Assembly (NCBI GenBank): GCA_030431255.1
Contig: JAUIJL010000023.1
Span: 78,874 to 142,873 of the forward strand
Direction: 5' to 3'
Length of the DNA: 64,000 nt
Source: Thermoanaerobaculia bacterium
GTDB lineage: Bacteria > Acidobacteriota > Thermoanaerobaculia > Multivoradales > J023
Shown here: positions 7,861 to 16,117 of the stretch, piece by piece
Layout of the letters: each line of letters starts with the position of its first letter
Numbering within the stretch: position 1 is the first letter of the stretch
Notes under the pieces: generated by a model
Seen by the model: only the letters and a program-made list of their open reading frames with translations
What the model was told of the DNA's origin: nothing
Databases searched by the model: none
Position numbers and translations under genes: made by a program

Positions 7861-10170
7861 ATGACCCCCTTGGATCCATCCTGCGAAGACATCTCTGAAC
7901 GTATCTCCGAACGCATCTCCGAAAGAATCTCAGCGGCCTTGAGCCGTGCCGAGGCGGCCCTCCGAAAGGCACCGGACCCGGAGCTGATCGCCGCGGATGA
8001 AGCGATTCAGACCGTCGGCTCTCCTTGGGTGGCCGCCTCTTGCTTGGCCGCCGCCTCGGAAGCCGAGACGGCCACGGATTTGCGGCGGGGGATGGTGGAC
8101 TTTTTGAGGGGGTGCCGAAGCTCCGACACATCCGGCCCACTAGAATCTTGCGGATGGCCCATGTCCATCTCGGGGGATCGGCCCGACCCGGACACCAGCC
8201 TATTCGCCCTCGCAGCCCTGATCGAAGCCGGTGTCGACGGGGACGGCGACGGGGACGGCGACGGGGACTGGTCGGCCATGGCCGGGCGATGGATCGACGA
8301 TCTCGAGCAGGCCACCGACCAAGACCCAGAGGCCCGCTTGGACATCGTGCAGTTGGTGCGACGGTTGTGGCTGGCCGCCTTGGTGGATCGGCGTGTGGAT
8401 CCTTGGAAAGCGCATATTTCCAGGTTCCTCACGACCCGTGGCTTACATTGCGGGCTGGAAAGCCCCCACTTTCGCTCGCCCTTCCTCTTTGCCCTCGACT
8501 TGGCTCGCTGGCTGCGAAATCTGCCGAAGGACGAGCAGGGAGATCTGCCCAATAAGGTGGTTTGGGAATGCCTCTGGCGTTTGGAGGAGACGGCGGGTGA
8601 CGCCCACGAATCCGCGGCCGCGGTCTCCGCGTTGTTGACCCTCGGCCCGTTGTCGAACGCGGTCGATTGGTATCGCCGTTTGGAGGGGCCGGTCGCCGAG
8701 ATTTTGGCCGGGCAAACGGATACGGGCCTGTGGGCGCCCGGGGCGTTGATGGTGGATCCCAGCCGGGTCTACGGCTCGATCCAGCTCACCACCTACCAAT
8801 GCATGGCGGCTCTCCGCCGATATCGGCTGATGCGAGAAGAAGCCGTGCCGGCCCGTCCCAACCTGGGCTGGCGAGCCTCTCAGATGGCCAACCCTATGAA
8901 TCGAGGGAAGAAGTCGGAGACTTACGGCGTTTGGCCGGGCGACATGGAAACGATTCTCGACTCGGCGACCGGACGGGTTTCCCATGCGTTGATCGAGCCG
9001 CGGGCTTTCGAGGCGTTGCGCGGGCTCTGCCGCTGGCTGCCGGCGTCACTCGGCCACAGCGCCGGATTCGAGGTGCGTTTACAAGAAGGGCCTCGATACG
9101 CCGACTTTCTGATTTGTCTGCGGCCGACTCAGGGAGCCCGGGAGCTGATCGCCGGCCTGCGGGCCGAGGTCGAGCTCGACCCGCGGCTTCTCGAGCGGGT
9201 GGAATGGCAACGTCTGCGCGGCTTCTGCCGTCAGTGGTCCGATCCGAGCTCGCTGCTTCACCGCCACCTCGACGACTCTTGGCTCGAATTCGACTACCAG
9301 AGCGATGACCAGGGCCGCTGCGGCGCGGGTTGGACCGAAGGCCAGTTGCCGGTGCCCTGTTTGTATATAGGCCTTCCCGATCATCCTTTGCCCACTGGCG
9401 ATGAGCGGAAAACCACCGTGGCGCTCTACCAAAACCTGGTACAAAAAGCGTTTGATGCCTTGGAGGTCCCCTTGGCCCCCGGTGTGCTGGAGCGCCTTCA
9501 AGATTTGATGAGCCGGATTCCCACGGGTGGTTACCCCTTCGCCATCGGCTTGATGATGTCGCGCACCATCCGTGCCGTCAGATATTGCGTCAAGGGTATG
9601 GAAGCTCCGGAGATCCTCAGCTATTTGCGCGATGTGGGTTGGCCCGGCGAGGAGTCCCGTTTGATTCCGTGGCTGGAATTTCTCACCGAGCTGGGAGCGG
9701 AGCGGGTGCATTTGGCATTCGATGTCACCGACACTTTGTCGCCCAATCTCGGCATTGAGGTTTCGTTCGCCGACCATCGCCCCCCCGAGGAAGAGCCTCG
9801 CTGGTGTCGGTTCATGGATGAGCTTGTAGACCAGGGTTTGTGTGCTCGAGAAAAGGCGGATGAGCTGTTGAGCTGGAGCGGCAAATTTCATCGCCTGGAA
9901 GAGCCGAAACCCGGAGTCTTCGGCGCCAGCTACTATGACAAGGTTCTCGGTCACGTGAAATTGGTGCTCAAACCCGATGAGCCGTGCCACGCCAAAGCGT
10001 ATTTCGGAGTTTGGCGGGTGGTGGGACGGGGCTGGTGGAGCTCGCCCACGGTGTCGGGTCCGCAGCTGGACCTCGGGCTACCCGAGCCCCGAGCCGCCGA
10101 TCAAACCGCCGCCGCGTCCGTCAACACCGCGCCTATCAACGCCGCGCCCATCAATACAGTCGAAGACTGA
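7861..10170 (+). CDS. 769-aa two-part protein: alpha/alpha-toroid-like N-terminus and unrecognised C-terminus
   Basis: The start is ATG 7861 with GGAG at 7849-7852. The N-terminus carries an ERIS repeat (SERISERISERIS), then a helical region to about residue 340. Segments such as AVSALLTLGP and QTDTGLWAPGALMVDPSRVYGSIQLTTYQCMAAL recall terpene-cyclase/prenyltransferase toroids, in which GLW-type turns link helix pairs. An acidic (Asp-Gly)n run lies near residues 127-135. The C-terminal half (about 400-745), with LPVPCLYIGLPDHPLP, VHLAFDVTD, GIEVSFADHRPP and YYDKVLGHVKLVLKP, is one globular domain I cannot name. There is no signal peptide, so it is probably cytoplasmic and acts with the peptide enzymes. 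The last 15 residues are an Ala/Asn/Thr repeat tail. The next gene starts two bases after the stop. Confidence 0.6.
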   Translation: MTPLDPSCEDISERISERISERISAALSRAEAALRKAPDPELIAADEAIQTVGSPWVAASCLAAASEAETATDLRRGMVDFLRGCRSSDTSGPLESCGWPMSISGDRPDPDTSLFALAALIEAGVDGDGDGDGDGDWSAMAGRWIDDLEQATDQDPEARLDIVQLVRRLWLAALVDRRVDPWKAHISRFLTTRGLHCGLESPHFRSPFLFALDLARWLRNLPKDEQGDLPNKVVWECLWRLEETAGDAHESAAAVSALLTLGPLSNAVDWYRRLEGPVAEILAGQTDTGLWAPGALMVDPSRVYGSIQLTTYQCMAALRRYRLMREEAVPARPNLGWRASQMANPMNRGKKSETYGVWPGDMETILDSATGRVSHALIEPRAFEALRGLCRWLPASLGHSAGFEVRLQEGPRYADFLICLRPTQGARELIAGLRAEVELDPRLLERVEWQRLRGFCRQWSDPSSLLHRHLDDSWLEFDYQSDDQGRCGAGWTEGQLPVPCLYIGLPDHPLPTGDERKTTVALYQNLVQKAFDALEVPLAPGVLERLQDLMSRIPTGGYPFAIGLMMSRTIRAVRYCVKGMEAPEILSYLRDVGWPGEESRLIPWLEFLTELGAERVHLAFDVTDTLSPNLGIEVSFADHRPPEEEPRWCRFMDELVDQGLCAREKADELLSWSGKFHRLEEPKPGVFGASYYDKVLGHVKLVLKPDEPCHAKAYFGVWRVVGRGWWSSPTVSGPQLDLGLPEPRAADQTAAASVNTAPINAAPINTVED

Positions 10171-10172
10171 CA

Positions 10173-11063
10173 ATGGACACGGTCGTCACAGTGAGCGAAA
10201 CGCCGACGGGTGAAGATCGATGGTTGGACACGGTGCTCCGCCGCGCCGTAAGCCCTCCGATCCGCACCGGTGGTGACGATTTCGAGGTCCACACGTTGGT
10301 CTGTCACCGGCATGTGCTCTTCTACCTCTTCGCTTTACGAGCATTTCTCCAGTTCTCGGGCAGCCGCCCGTCGGTGGTCATCTATGACGACGGCAGCTTG
10401 ACCCGCGAAGACCTTCAAGTGCTGAGGGACGTGGTGCCGGCCGCCCGGGTTCTGCCGGTGGATTGTGAGGAAGTCCCGGCGGCGTTGTCGAATCGTCCGG
10501 CTTGCCGCGCCCTATTCGAGCAACATCTGCTGGGACGGCGTCTGCTTTCCAGCTGGTTTCACGGCCGCTCGGAGCGCCTGCTCTTCCTAGATTCGGACGT
10601 GCTCTTCTTCGCACCGCCGACGGAGCTGATGGAGTGGTTGCGGAGCGCGGGCTCGTCACCCCACTCCCTCTACAATCGAGATTCGAGCTCCAAGGGCAGC
10701 GTGGCACTCGACGAGGGGAGGGTCCGAAGCTTCGGCAGCCGCCCCCTCGAGAGCTTCAACGCCGGTCTGCTGGCGACCCGGCGGGATATTTTCGATCTCG
10801 ATCTGATCGAAGCCGTGGCCGCTGAGCTGTGCGCCCGGCGAAACTGCGAGCAACAATGGCTCTATGAGCAAACGGTGCTCGCCGTTTTGGTGGGGCGCCA
10901 CGACGCGCGTCCACTGCCTCCTACCTACGCTTTTCAGAACCACGCCAACGCCCATCGCTCCATTCCGCCGATGGGTTTGATCTCGAAACATTATTCGCGT
11001 CCGGTGCGTCCCGACTTTTTTACCGAAGGCGTGCATTTTTTGATCGCAGAGGAGAGACTCTGA
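10173..11063 (+). CDS. Glycosyltransferase-like protein (GT8-type nucleotide-sugar transferase fold)
   Basis: A 296-aa protein. ATG 10173 is two bases after the previous stop. An N-terminal HTLVCHRHVLFYLFALRAFLQFSG and VVIYDDGSLT fit a Rossmann-like sugar-nucleotide fold. The metal-binding DxD motif is LFLDSDVLFF with D140 and D142. FNAGLLATRR matches the second conserved block of GT8-like enzymes. A C-terminal HANAHRS and SKHY, with His residues, may complete the site. The donor and acceptor are unknown. Its place between the toroid protein and a permease suggests it glycosylates the cluster product or an envelope component. Confidence 0.65.
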   Translation: MDTVVTVSETPTGEDRWLDTVLRRAVSPPIRTGGDDFEVHTLVCHRHVLFYLFALRAFLQFSGSRPSVVIYDDGSLTREDLQVLRDVVPAARVLPVDCEEVPAALSNRPACRALFEQHLLGRRLLSSWFHGRSERLLFLDSDVLFFAPPTELMEWLRSAGSSPHSLYNRDSSSKGSVALDEGRVRSFGSRPLESFNAGLLATRRDIFDLDLIEAVAAELCARRNCEQQWLYEQTVLAVLVGRHDARPLPPTYAFQNHANAHRSIPPMGLISKHYSRPVRPDFFTEGVHFLIAEERL

Positions 11064-11065
11064 CC

Positions 11066-13465
11066 ATGACCGATATTTGGCTGAGAGATCTTCGGCTCGC
11101 CGCCCGTGGCCTGCTCCGCAAGCCGGCCTTTTGCCTGCTCGCGGTGACGACCCTAACGCTCGGAATCGGCGCCAATTCCGCGATTTTCAGCATCGTCAAC
11201 GGCTTGTTGTTGCGGCCGTTTCCGTATGAGCAGCCCGATCAGCTGGTGACTCTGTGGAGCACGTGGCCGGAAAAGGGTGTCGAAAGGGGCTCCCTTTCTT
11301 GGCCCGACTTCGAGGTTCTGGGCGAGCAAGATCGCATCTTTCAGCATCTGGCGGCCTTTCACCTCAAAGACGTCAATCTGATGGTGGACGGCGTGCCGTC
11401 GCGACTTTCGGCCGGTGCGGTTTCCGACGAGTTTTTCGACACGCTCGGGGTCGCGCCCAGCCGGGGCCGAAGCTTTGAGGGCTCGGCGGGTGGAGGCCGG
11501 TCCGGGCATGAGGTGTTGATCTCCGAGTCCCTTTGGCGACGCAACTACGGCTCACGGCAAGACATTCTCGGACTGCGGGCCGATATCGACGGCACTCCCC
11601 ACACCGTGGTCGGGGTGATTCCCGATCGGCTCGACCTCCCCCAGGGGGCTCAGCTTTGGCTGCCGTTGTCGATGCAAGATCGGCAAGCCGGCAGCCACGC
11701 GAGCTTTCTCAGCTTGATCGCTCGGCGCTCGCCGGAGGTGAGCTTGGAGCAGGTCCAGGCGGAGCTGCCCCGTTGGACCGAAAAGCTGCGAGCGAGCCAA
11801 CCCGAAGGCTGGCCTGAAGAGAGATATTTGTCGGCTTTGGACCTGCGCACTTTGCGGGTCGGCGACATGAGAACCGTATTGTTGATCCTGATGGGAATGG
11901 TCGGATTCATTCTGCTCATCGCTTGCGTCAACGTGGCCAATCTGCTGATCGCTCGCCACGAGGACCAGCGTCGTGAGATCGCCATCAGCATGGCCCTGGG
12001 GGCGCAAAGGCGTCAAATCGTCCGCCGGTTGTTGTGGGAAATGGGCTTGCTGGCCGCGGCGGGAGGTCTCGGTGGGCTGCTCGTCGGCTCGTGGGGGGTG
12101 TCCAAGCTGCCGGGGCTTCTTCCCGTGGAGCTGCCCGCTTGGCTCAGCTTTAGTCTCGATCTCAAGGTCTTGGCCGCCACCGCCGGCGCGGCGCTGACGA
12201 CCGTCTTGCTGGCCGGTTTGGGCCCCGCTCTTCGGGCCGCATCCGGTGGTGTGGAGCAGGGGCTGCGCGAGACCGGCAATGCCACCACCATCGGCGGCAA
12301 AGGGCGCAAAGCGCTGGTGGTGGTGGAGATCGCCCTGTCGCTGGTGTTGTTGGTGGGAGCCGGTCTCATGACCCGAAGCTTCTGGCAGCTGCGACAAGTC
12401 GACCCGGGCTTCGCCACCGAGCATACGCTCGCTTTCGAGGTCGATCTCTTCGGCGGCCGTCCGTCTTCGGCCGACGACCGGCTCCAGCGAGTGGATGCCA
12501 TCGTCGAGCGGCTGAGGGCATTGCCAGGGGTCGAATCCGCTGCCGCAGCCGGTGGTCTACCCCTGAGCTTCTCCGCCCAAAGCACGAATTTCACAGTGCT
12601 CGGCCAAACCGCCGACCAGGCCCAGGGCAACCCGCATCCGATCCTCAAACGGGTGGGCGACGATTATTTCGCCACCCTCGGCATCCCGGTGACGGCCGGT
12701 ACCGGCGAGCTCCGCTACGGCCATACCGTGGTCGTCAACGAGGCGTTTCGGCAACGGGTTTGGCCATCCAAACCGCCCTTGGGGGCCCAGCTACGCCGCG
12801 GCGGACCGGATTCCTCGGAGCCGTGGCTGGAGCTTGTCGGAGTGGTGGGTGACGTGCTCGATTTCGGCCTCGACAAGGAGAGCCAGCCGACCCTCTACCT
12901 GCCGATCCGGAGTGAGGTTCCCCAGCAAGTCAGCTTCGTGGTGCGCACCCACGGTTCTCCGGAAGGTTGGGTCGCGTCGATCCGGCGGGCCGTGGACGAA
13001 GCCGCCCCCGGCGAGGCGGCCCACGAAGTGCTGGCGCTTTCCGAGCTGACCGACAAGGCCCTGTGGCGGTGGCGAATCTTGACCTACCTCTTCGCCACCT
13101 TCGCGGTGATCGCCTTGGTGCTGGCGGCGGGTGGGCTCTACGGGGTGGTGTCCTATACCGTCGCGAGGCAGACCAAAGAAATCGGCATCCGTATGGCCTT
13201 GGGCTCGTCGTCGACTCACGTGTTGACCATGGTTCTGCGGCAGGCATTGGGGCTGACCGCGGTCGGCCTTTGCATCGGTCTGCCCCTGGCGCTCGGCATG
13301 TCGAAGGCCATGGAAAGCTTGATTTTCGGAATCGGCTTCGCCGATCCCTGGACCTACGGCTTGTTGATGGGCGCGCTCCTTTTGGTGTCGTTGGTGGCCG
13401 GGGTGGTGCCCGCACGCCGGGCGACGAAAGTGGACCCGAATCGAGCGTTGCGAGCTGAAACATGA
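11066..13465 (+). CDS. ADOP/MacB-type FtsX permease
   Basis: A 799-aa membrane protein with the acidobacterial 'duplicated orphan permease' layout. The first helix has LTLGIGANSAIFSIVNGLLLRPFPY. A periplasmic MacB core domain follows (about 50-255), then an FtsX block (about 270-400), a second periplasmic domain (about 440-640) and a last FtsX block (about 665-795) ending VPARRATKVDPNRALRAE. Such proteins lack an ATPase domain and must pair with one encoded elsewhere or act alone. It lies two bases after the glycosyltransferase and overlaps the next gene by ATGA, so it belongs to the same transcript. Its likely job is moving a product or lipid through or out of the inner membrane, or sensing the product; the substrate is unknown. 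Confidence 0.85.
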   Translation: MTDIWLRDLRLAARGLLRKPAFCLLAVTTLTLGIGANSAIFSIVNGLLLRPFPYEQPDQLVTLWSTWPEKGVERGSLSWPDFEVLGEQDRIFQHLAAFHLKDVNLMVDGVPSRLSAGAVSDEFFDTLGVAPSRGRSFEGSAGGGRSGHEVLISESLWRRNYGSRQDILGLRADIDGTPHTVVGVIPDRLDLPQGAQLWLPLSMQDRQAGSHASFLSLIARRSPEVSLEQVQAELPRWTEKLRASQPEGWPEERYLSALDLRTLRVGDMRTVLLILMGMVGFILLIACVNVANLLIARHEDQRREIAISMALGAQRRQIVRRLLWEMGLLAAAGGLGGLLVGSWGVSKLPGLLPVELPAWLSFSLDLKVLAATAGAALTTVLLAGLGPALRAASGGVEQGLRETGNATTIGGKGRKALVVVEIALSLVLLVGAGLMTRSFWQLRQVDPGFATEHTLAFEVDLFGGRPSSADDRLQRVDAIVERLRALPGVESAAAAGGLPLSFSAQSTNFTVLGQTADQAQGNPHPILKRVGDDYFATLGIPVTAGTGELRYGHTVVVNEAFRQRVWPSKPPLGAQLRRGGPDSSEPWLELVGVVGDVLDFGLDKESQPTLYLPIRSEVPQQVSFVVRTHGSPEGWVASIRRAVDEAAPGEAAHEVLALSELTDKALWRWRILTYLFATFAVIALVLAAGGLYGVVSYTVARQTKEIGIRMALGSSSTHVLTMVLRQALGLTAVGLCIGLPLALGMSKAMESLIFGIGFADPWTYGLLMGALLLVSLVAGVVPARRATKVDPNRALRAET

Positions 13466-14490
13466 GCCATGCTTGGCAACATCCGGCGATTTTCCACGTC
13501 AACGGCATCGGGGATTACATGCTGGCCTTGCCGGCGGTGCGGGCGATCGTCGAGAGACACGGCACGAAAGCCTCGCTCATCAGCTCCTCCGGACCCCACA
13601 ACTTAGTCTACGGAGACCTGCCGTCGACGGTGTCGTTGATCGAGGTCGAGACACCGGACGGCCGCGGTTTCGATCCCGAGATGGTGCTGCCCGAGCTCGA
13701 GCGCTGTGACGGCCTGCTGTCTTTCAGCTCTTGGTGGTCGAGCGATCTGGAGGTCTTGGTGAGCTCCTTTCGGGATCGCGGGCTGCCGACGGTCGGGTTC
13801 ACGACCGATTTCGAGACCACCGTGGAAGCCCGTGACCCCGAGCACGCCTTCGATCTCCACTTTCGTCTCGCCCGCAGTGTGGTTGCCGACGCCCAATTCG
13901 CTCACTACACCCACCCCTGGCCGTTGGATTCGAAGATCCGAAGACAAGCCGGGAATTTGCGGGAGCAAATCGGCTCGGCGCGCCTTTTGGTGATCCATTC
14001 GGAAACGACCCGGTCGGACAAAGAATGGCCGGTCGAATGCTGGCGAGCCCTCTTCGACCGCTTGATGTCCGAGCATCGAGACGTCGTGGTGTTGATTCTC
14101 GACTATGTGGATCGGCGGCTCGCTCCGGCCGGGGCGAGCCGGGTCATTGCCTGCCCCGGGGTCGGCCTCGAGCTGGCCCTGGCCCTTGTACAGACTGCGG
14201 ATGGTTTTCTCGGCGTCGATTCTTGTCTCCTGCATGCGGCCGACTTCGGTCGTGTGCCGGGGGTCGGCCTCTTCGGCGCCACGTCACCGGCGCGGTGGGG
14301 TTTTAGGTTTTCGCCACATCGCCACGTGATCGCCGACGGCATGTCCGCCATCTCAGTGCAAGAAGTCTTCGAGGCGGTGAGCTCATTGCTCCGGGAATCG
14401 GCCGAGTCAGCAAAGCAATCCGAGCCGACGAACGAAAAGGTCAGCCTCGGTCGTGTGCCACCGGCGGCTCTGACGATCACCCTCCGGTGA
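13462..14490 (+). CDS. Glycosyltransferase family 9 (heptosyltransferase-like) protein
   Basis: A 342-aa protein whose ATG overlaps the stop of the permease gene. The N-terminus IFHVNGIGDYMLALPAVRAI is the GT9 entry motif (GxGD near the first strand, then LPAVRAI). The second half has LLVIHSETTRSDKEWPVECW (the usual pattern is hPG...KxWP) and FLGVDSCLLHAADFGRVPGV followed by GLFGATSPARWG, which form the nucleotide-sugar site. The family adds heptose or related sugars to lipopolysaccharide cores and some natural products. Here it is the last gene of the plus-strand run and overlaps the 3' end of the convergent toroid gene by 14 bases. Confidence 0.8.
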   Translation: MSHAWQHPAIFHVNGIGDYMLALPAVRAIVERHGTKASLISSSGPHNLVYGDLPSTVSLIEVETPDGRGFDPEMVLPELERCDGLLSFSSWWSSDLEVLVSSFRDRGLPTVGFTTDFETTVEARDPEHAFDLHFRLARSVVADAQFAHYTHPWPLDSKIRRQAGNLREQIGSARLLVIHSETTRSDKEWPVECWRALFDRLMSEHRDVVVLILDYVDRRLAPAGASRVIACPGVGLELALALVQTADGFLGVDSCLLHAADFGRVPGVGLFGATSPARWGFRFSPHRHVIADGMSAISVQEVFEAVSSLLRESAESAKQSEPTNEKVSLGRVPPAALTITLR

Positions 14491-15526
14491 CGAGACGATC
14501 CCGATAGGTGACGAGGGCCTCCAGGGCGAGCGCGGTGGTGATCTCCGGTGAGCCGTACCAACAACGGGTCTTCGCCGGCGGCGCGGGACCGCAATAGTAG
14601 GCCCGTTGTGCCCAGGAGCCGTCGGCGGATTGGGTCTTCAGGAGCTGATTCACGGTGGCTTGCAGCGCTTTGGAGTCGGAGCCGTCGCCAAGGCTCGGGG
14701 CCAGAGCGACCTGCGCCGCCAACGCCAAAGCCGTTTCCAGCTCATGGCCGTAAGAGCCGTCCGGCTGTCGAAAACGTTCCACCCTTTCGGAGATGTCGGC
14801 GCTCCTCAGCGCTAATCGGCTACAGCCCGCTTCGGCTGCCCGTGCCAGGGCGTAGTGCAGGGCCAAGGGATGCAGATAGTAGCCGTAGGAAGCGGCTTCC
14901 TCGTCCTGATCGAGCACCGACTCCAAATAGCTCACGACCGGAGCGGTTTCGTCGTCCTCGCCTAGGAAAAGCAACGCGTTGGCGTTGACGACGCTGTCCA
15001 CGTCGTTGGGGTGAGGGGAGTCTTTCGGTCGCATCCAGGTGACGAATCTTCCCTCGTCGTCTCGATATTGCAGCATCGCTTGGCGGCTCACGGCGGCCAG
15101 CTGATCGAGCACCGGCCAGATGTCCTGGTTGTTCCCGTGTCCCTGACCGCGCTCGGCAAAGCGTCGAACGAAAGCTCGAATCACGTAAGAGATGAGGGCC
15201 GTGTCGTCAGTGTCGGGACCGAATTGCATGGGGGTGAGGCGGGTCGAGTAGCGCCAAACTCCGGGGTCGACGAGCTCCGAGAGGAGGAATTGCACGGCCC
15301 GTTGGACCGTGGCGTCACTGTCGGGCGCATCGGCTTTGTAGAGGCTGTGCAAGACGATGGCGGTCGCGAACGTCGCGCTCTCGAACACGCAGTCACAGGT
15401 CATCTCCGGATCGGAGCAGACGAAGGTCTGAAACTCGCCGCTGTCGAGCTGGCGGTCGATCAAGAAACCGGCAGCCGCGGAGACGGCCGATTCCAAGGTC
15501 CGGACATCCTGGGCGACGAGGGTCAT
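14477..15526 (-). CDS. Terpene-cyclase-fold (alpha/alpha toroid) protein
   Basis: A 349-aa protein with GAGG upstream of the ATG. It shows repeated squalene-cyclase-like turns: FLIDRQLDSGEFQTFV, FLLSELVDPGVWRYST, RFRQPDGSYGHELE and LLKTQSADGSWAQRAYYCG. A D-D-T run (FGPDTDDTALISYV) resembles an acidic cyclase motif but is not the DxDD of class II cyclases. A Cys-rich N-terminal portion (VCSDPEMTCDCVF) and a late YYCG/RCWYG pair could bind a metal. It points toward the RiPP-type operon and is only 14 bases into it, so co-selection is plausible. It may be a prenyltransferase- or cyclase-like enzyme, or a substrate-binding scaffold. Confidence 0.65.
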   Translation of the reverse strand: MTLVAQDVRTLESAVSAAAGFLIDRQLDSGEFQTFVCSDPEMTCDCVFESATFATAIVLHSLYKADAPDSDATVQRAVQFLLSELVDPGVWRYSTRLTPMQFGPDTDDTALISYVIRAFVRRFAERGQGHGNNQDIWPVLDQLAAVSRQAMLQYRDDEGRFVTWMRPKDSPHPNDVDSVVNANALLFLGEDDETAPVVSYLESVLDQDEEAASYGYYLHPLALHYALARAAEAGCSRLALRSADISERVERFRQPDGSYGHELETALALAAQVALAPSLGDGSDSKALQATVNQLLKTQSADGSWAQRAYYCGPAPPAKTRCWYGSPEITTALALEALVTYRDRLVTGG

Positions 15527-15584
15527 GGGGTGCCTCTGAGATGAATGTTGCTATTTGACTGGTTAATAAATATTTTGTGGTCTT

Positions 15585-15590
15585 ATTATA
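15585..15590 (-). promoter_or_regulatory. Candidate -10 element (TATAAT) for the toroid gene
   Basis: On the minus strand a perfect TATAAT lies 59 bases before the ATG at 15526, in an AT-rich patch (15541-15610). The matching -35 hexamer is poor (TTTCTC at 17-bp spacing), so the call rests on the -10 box and composition. Confidence 0.3.
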
Positions 15591-15660
15591 GACGCATTTA
15601 GAGCTTTGAGAAAGCCTATCCAGTCGGTTTCAGAAACTACATGACACCTCTTTTGGGGAT

Positions 15661-15770
15661 TGAGAAGGTGCGGGATTGAGAAGGTGCCACGTAGTTTCAG
15701 CTGCGAGAAGGTGCCACGTAGTTTCAGCTGCGAGAAGGTGCCACGTAGTTTCCGAAGGTGCCGGCCTCTC
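15661..15770. repeat. Tandem repeat locus A (27-bp period)
   Basis: Three copies of the core GGTGCCACGTAGTTTC begin at 15683, 15710 and 15737, spaced exactly 27 bp apart with the spacer AGCTGCGAGAA. Degenerate half copies flank them (AAGGTGCGGG near 15665 and GAAGGTGCCGG near 15754). It lies between the toroid gene and a broken GNAT gene. Confidence 0.9.
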
Positions 15771-15789
15771 CCTGCCGGTAGATTAGCGC

Positions 15790-16117
15790 ATGGACCCAAC
15801 ACGTGAAGACCTAGAGCGGGCGAATTTCGATGATTTGACGGCTTTTTGGGCGGCTTGCGGCGCGTCCGAGCACGTCCTCAGCAGCGGTAATTTGCTCGGG
15901 ATCTCTAGCAGCTGGCCGTCGCGAATATGGCTGGAGCCCGGTAGTCCCGTCACCATGGAGGATGTGGCCGAGGCGATTCAGACTGCCGGTGATCGAGGGC
16001 TGACGCTGCCTTGGTGGCCGGGCTCCGGCCATGGCATCACAAGCGGCCCAGCCGCTTTACGAGCAGCTGGGATTCGAATCCCAAGGGCCGCTGCACAGCT
16101 GCCGGATTGTGGGCTAG
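15790..16117 (+). pseudogene. Broken GNAT-family acetyltransferase
   Basis: ATG 15790 opens with REDLERANFDDLTAFWAACG, then LLGISSSWPSRIWLEPGSP, the N-terminus of a GNAT enzyme with the 'NLTAFW' and 'SWPxRxW' blocks. From 16031, in a different frame, comes MASQAAQPLYEQLGFESQG and a stop at 16115-16117, the usual GNAT C-terminus (AxPLYExLGF). The central acetyl-CoA binding half is missing and the two ends are out of frame. I therefore read it as an internally deleted remnant next to repeat locus A. The longer frame continuing to 16224 is not meaningful beyond about residue 78. Confidence 0.75.

Noticed and set aside
15661..15770. Possible CRISPR array
   Set aside because: The spacers are identical within a locus and the period is 27 bp; no cas genes are present.
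16066..16080. GGATTCGAATCC stretch resembling a tRNA T-loop
   Set aside because: It is part of the GNAT C-terminal coding remnant, and no cloverleaf surrounds it.
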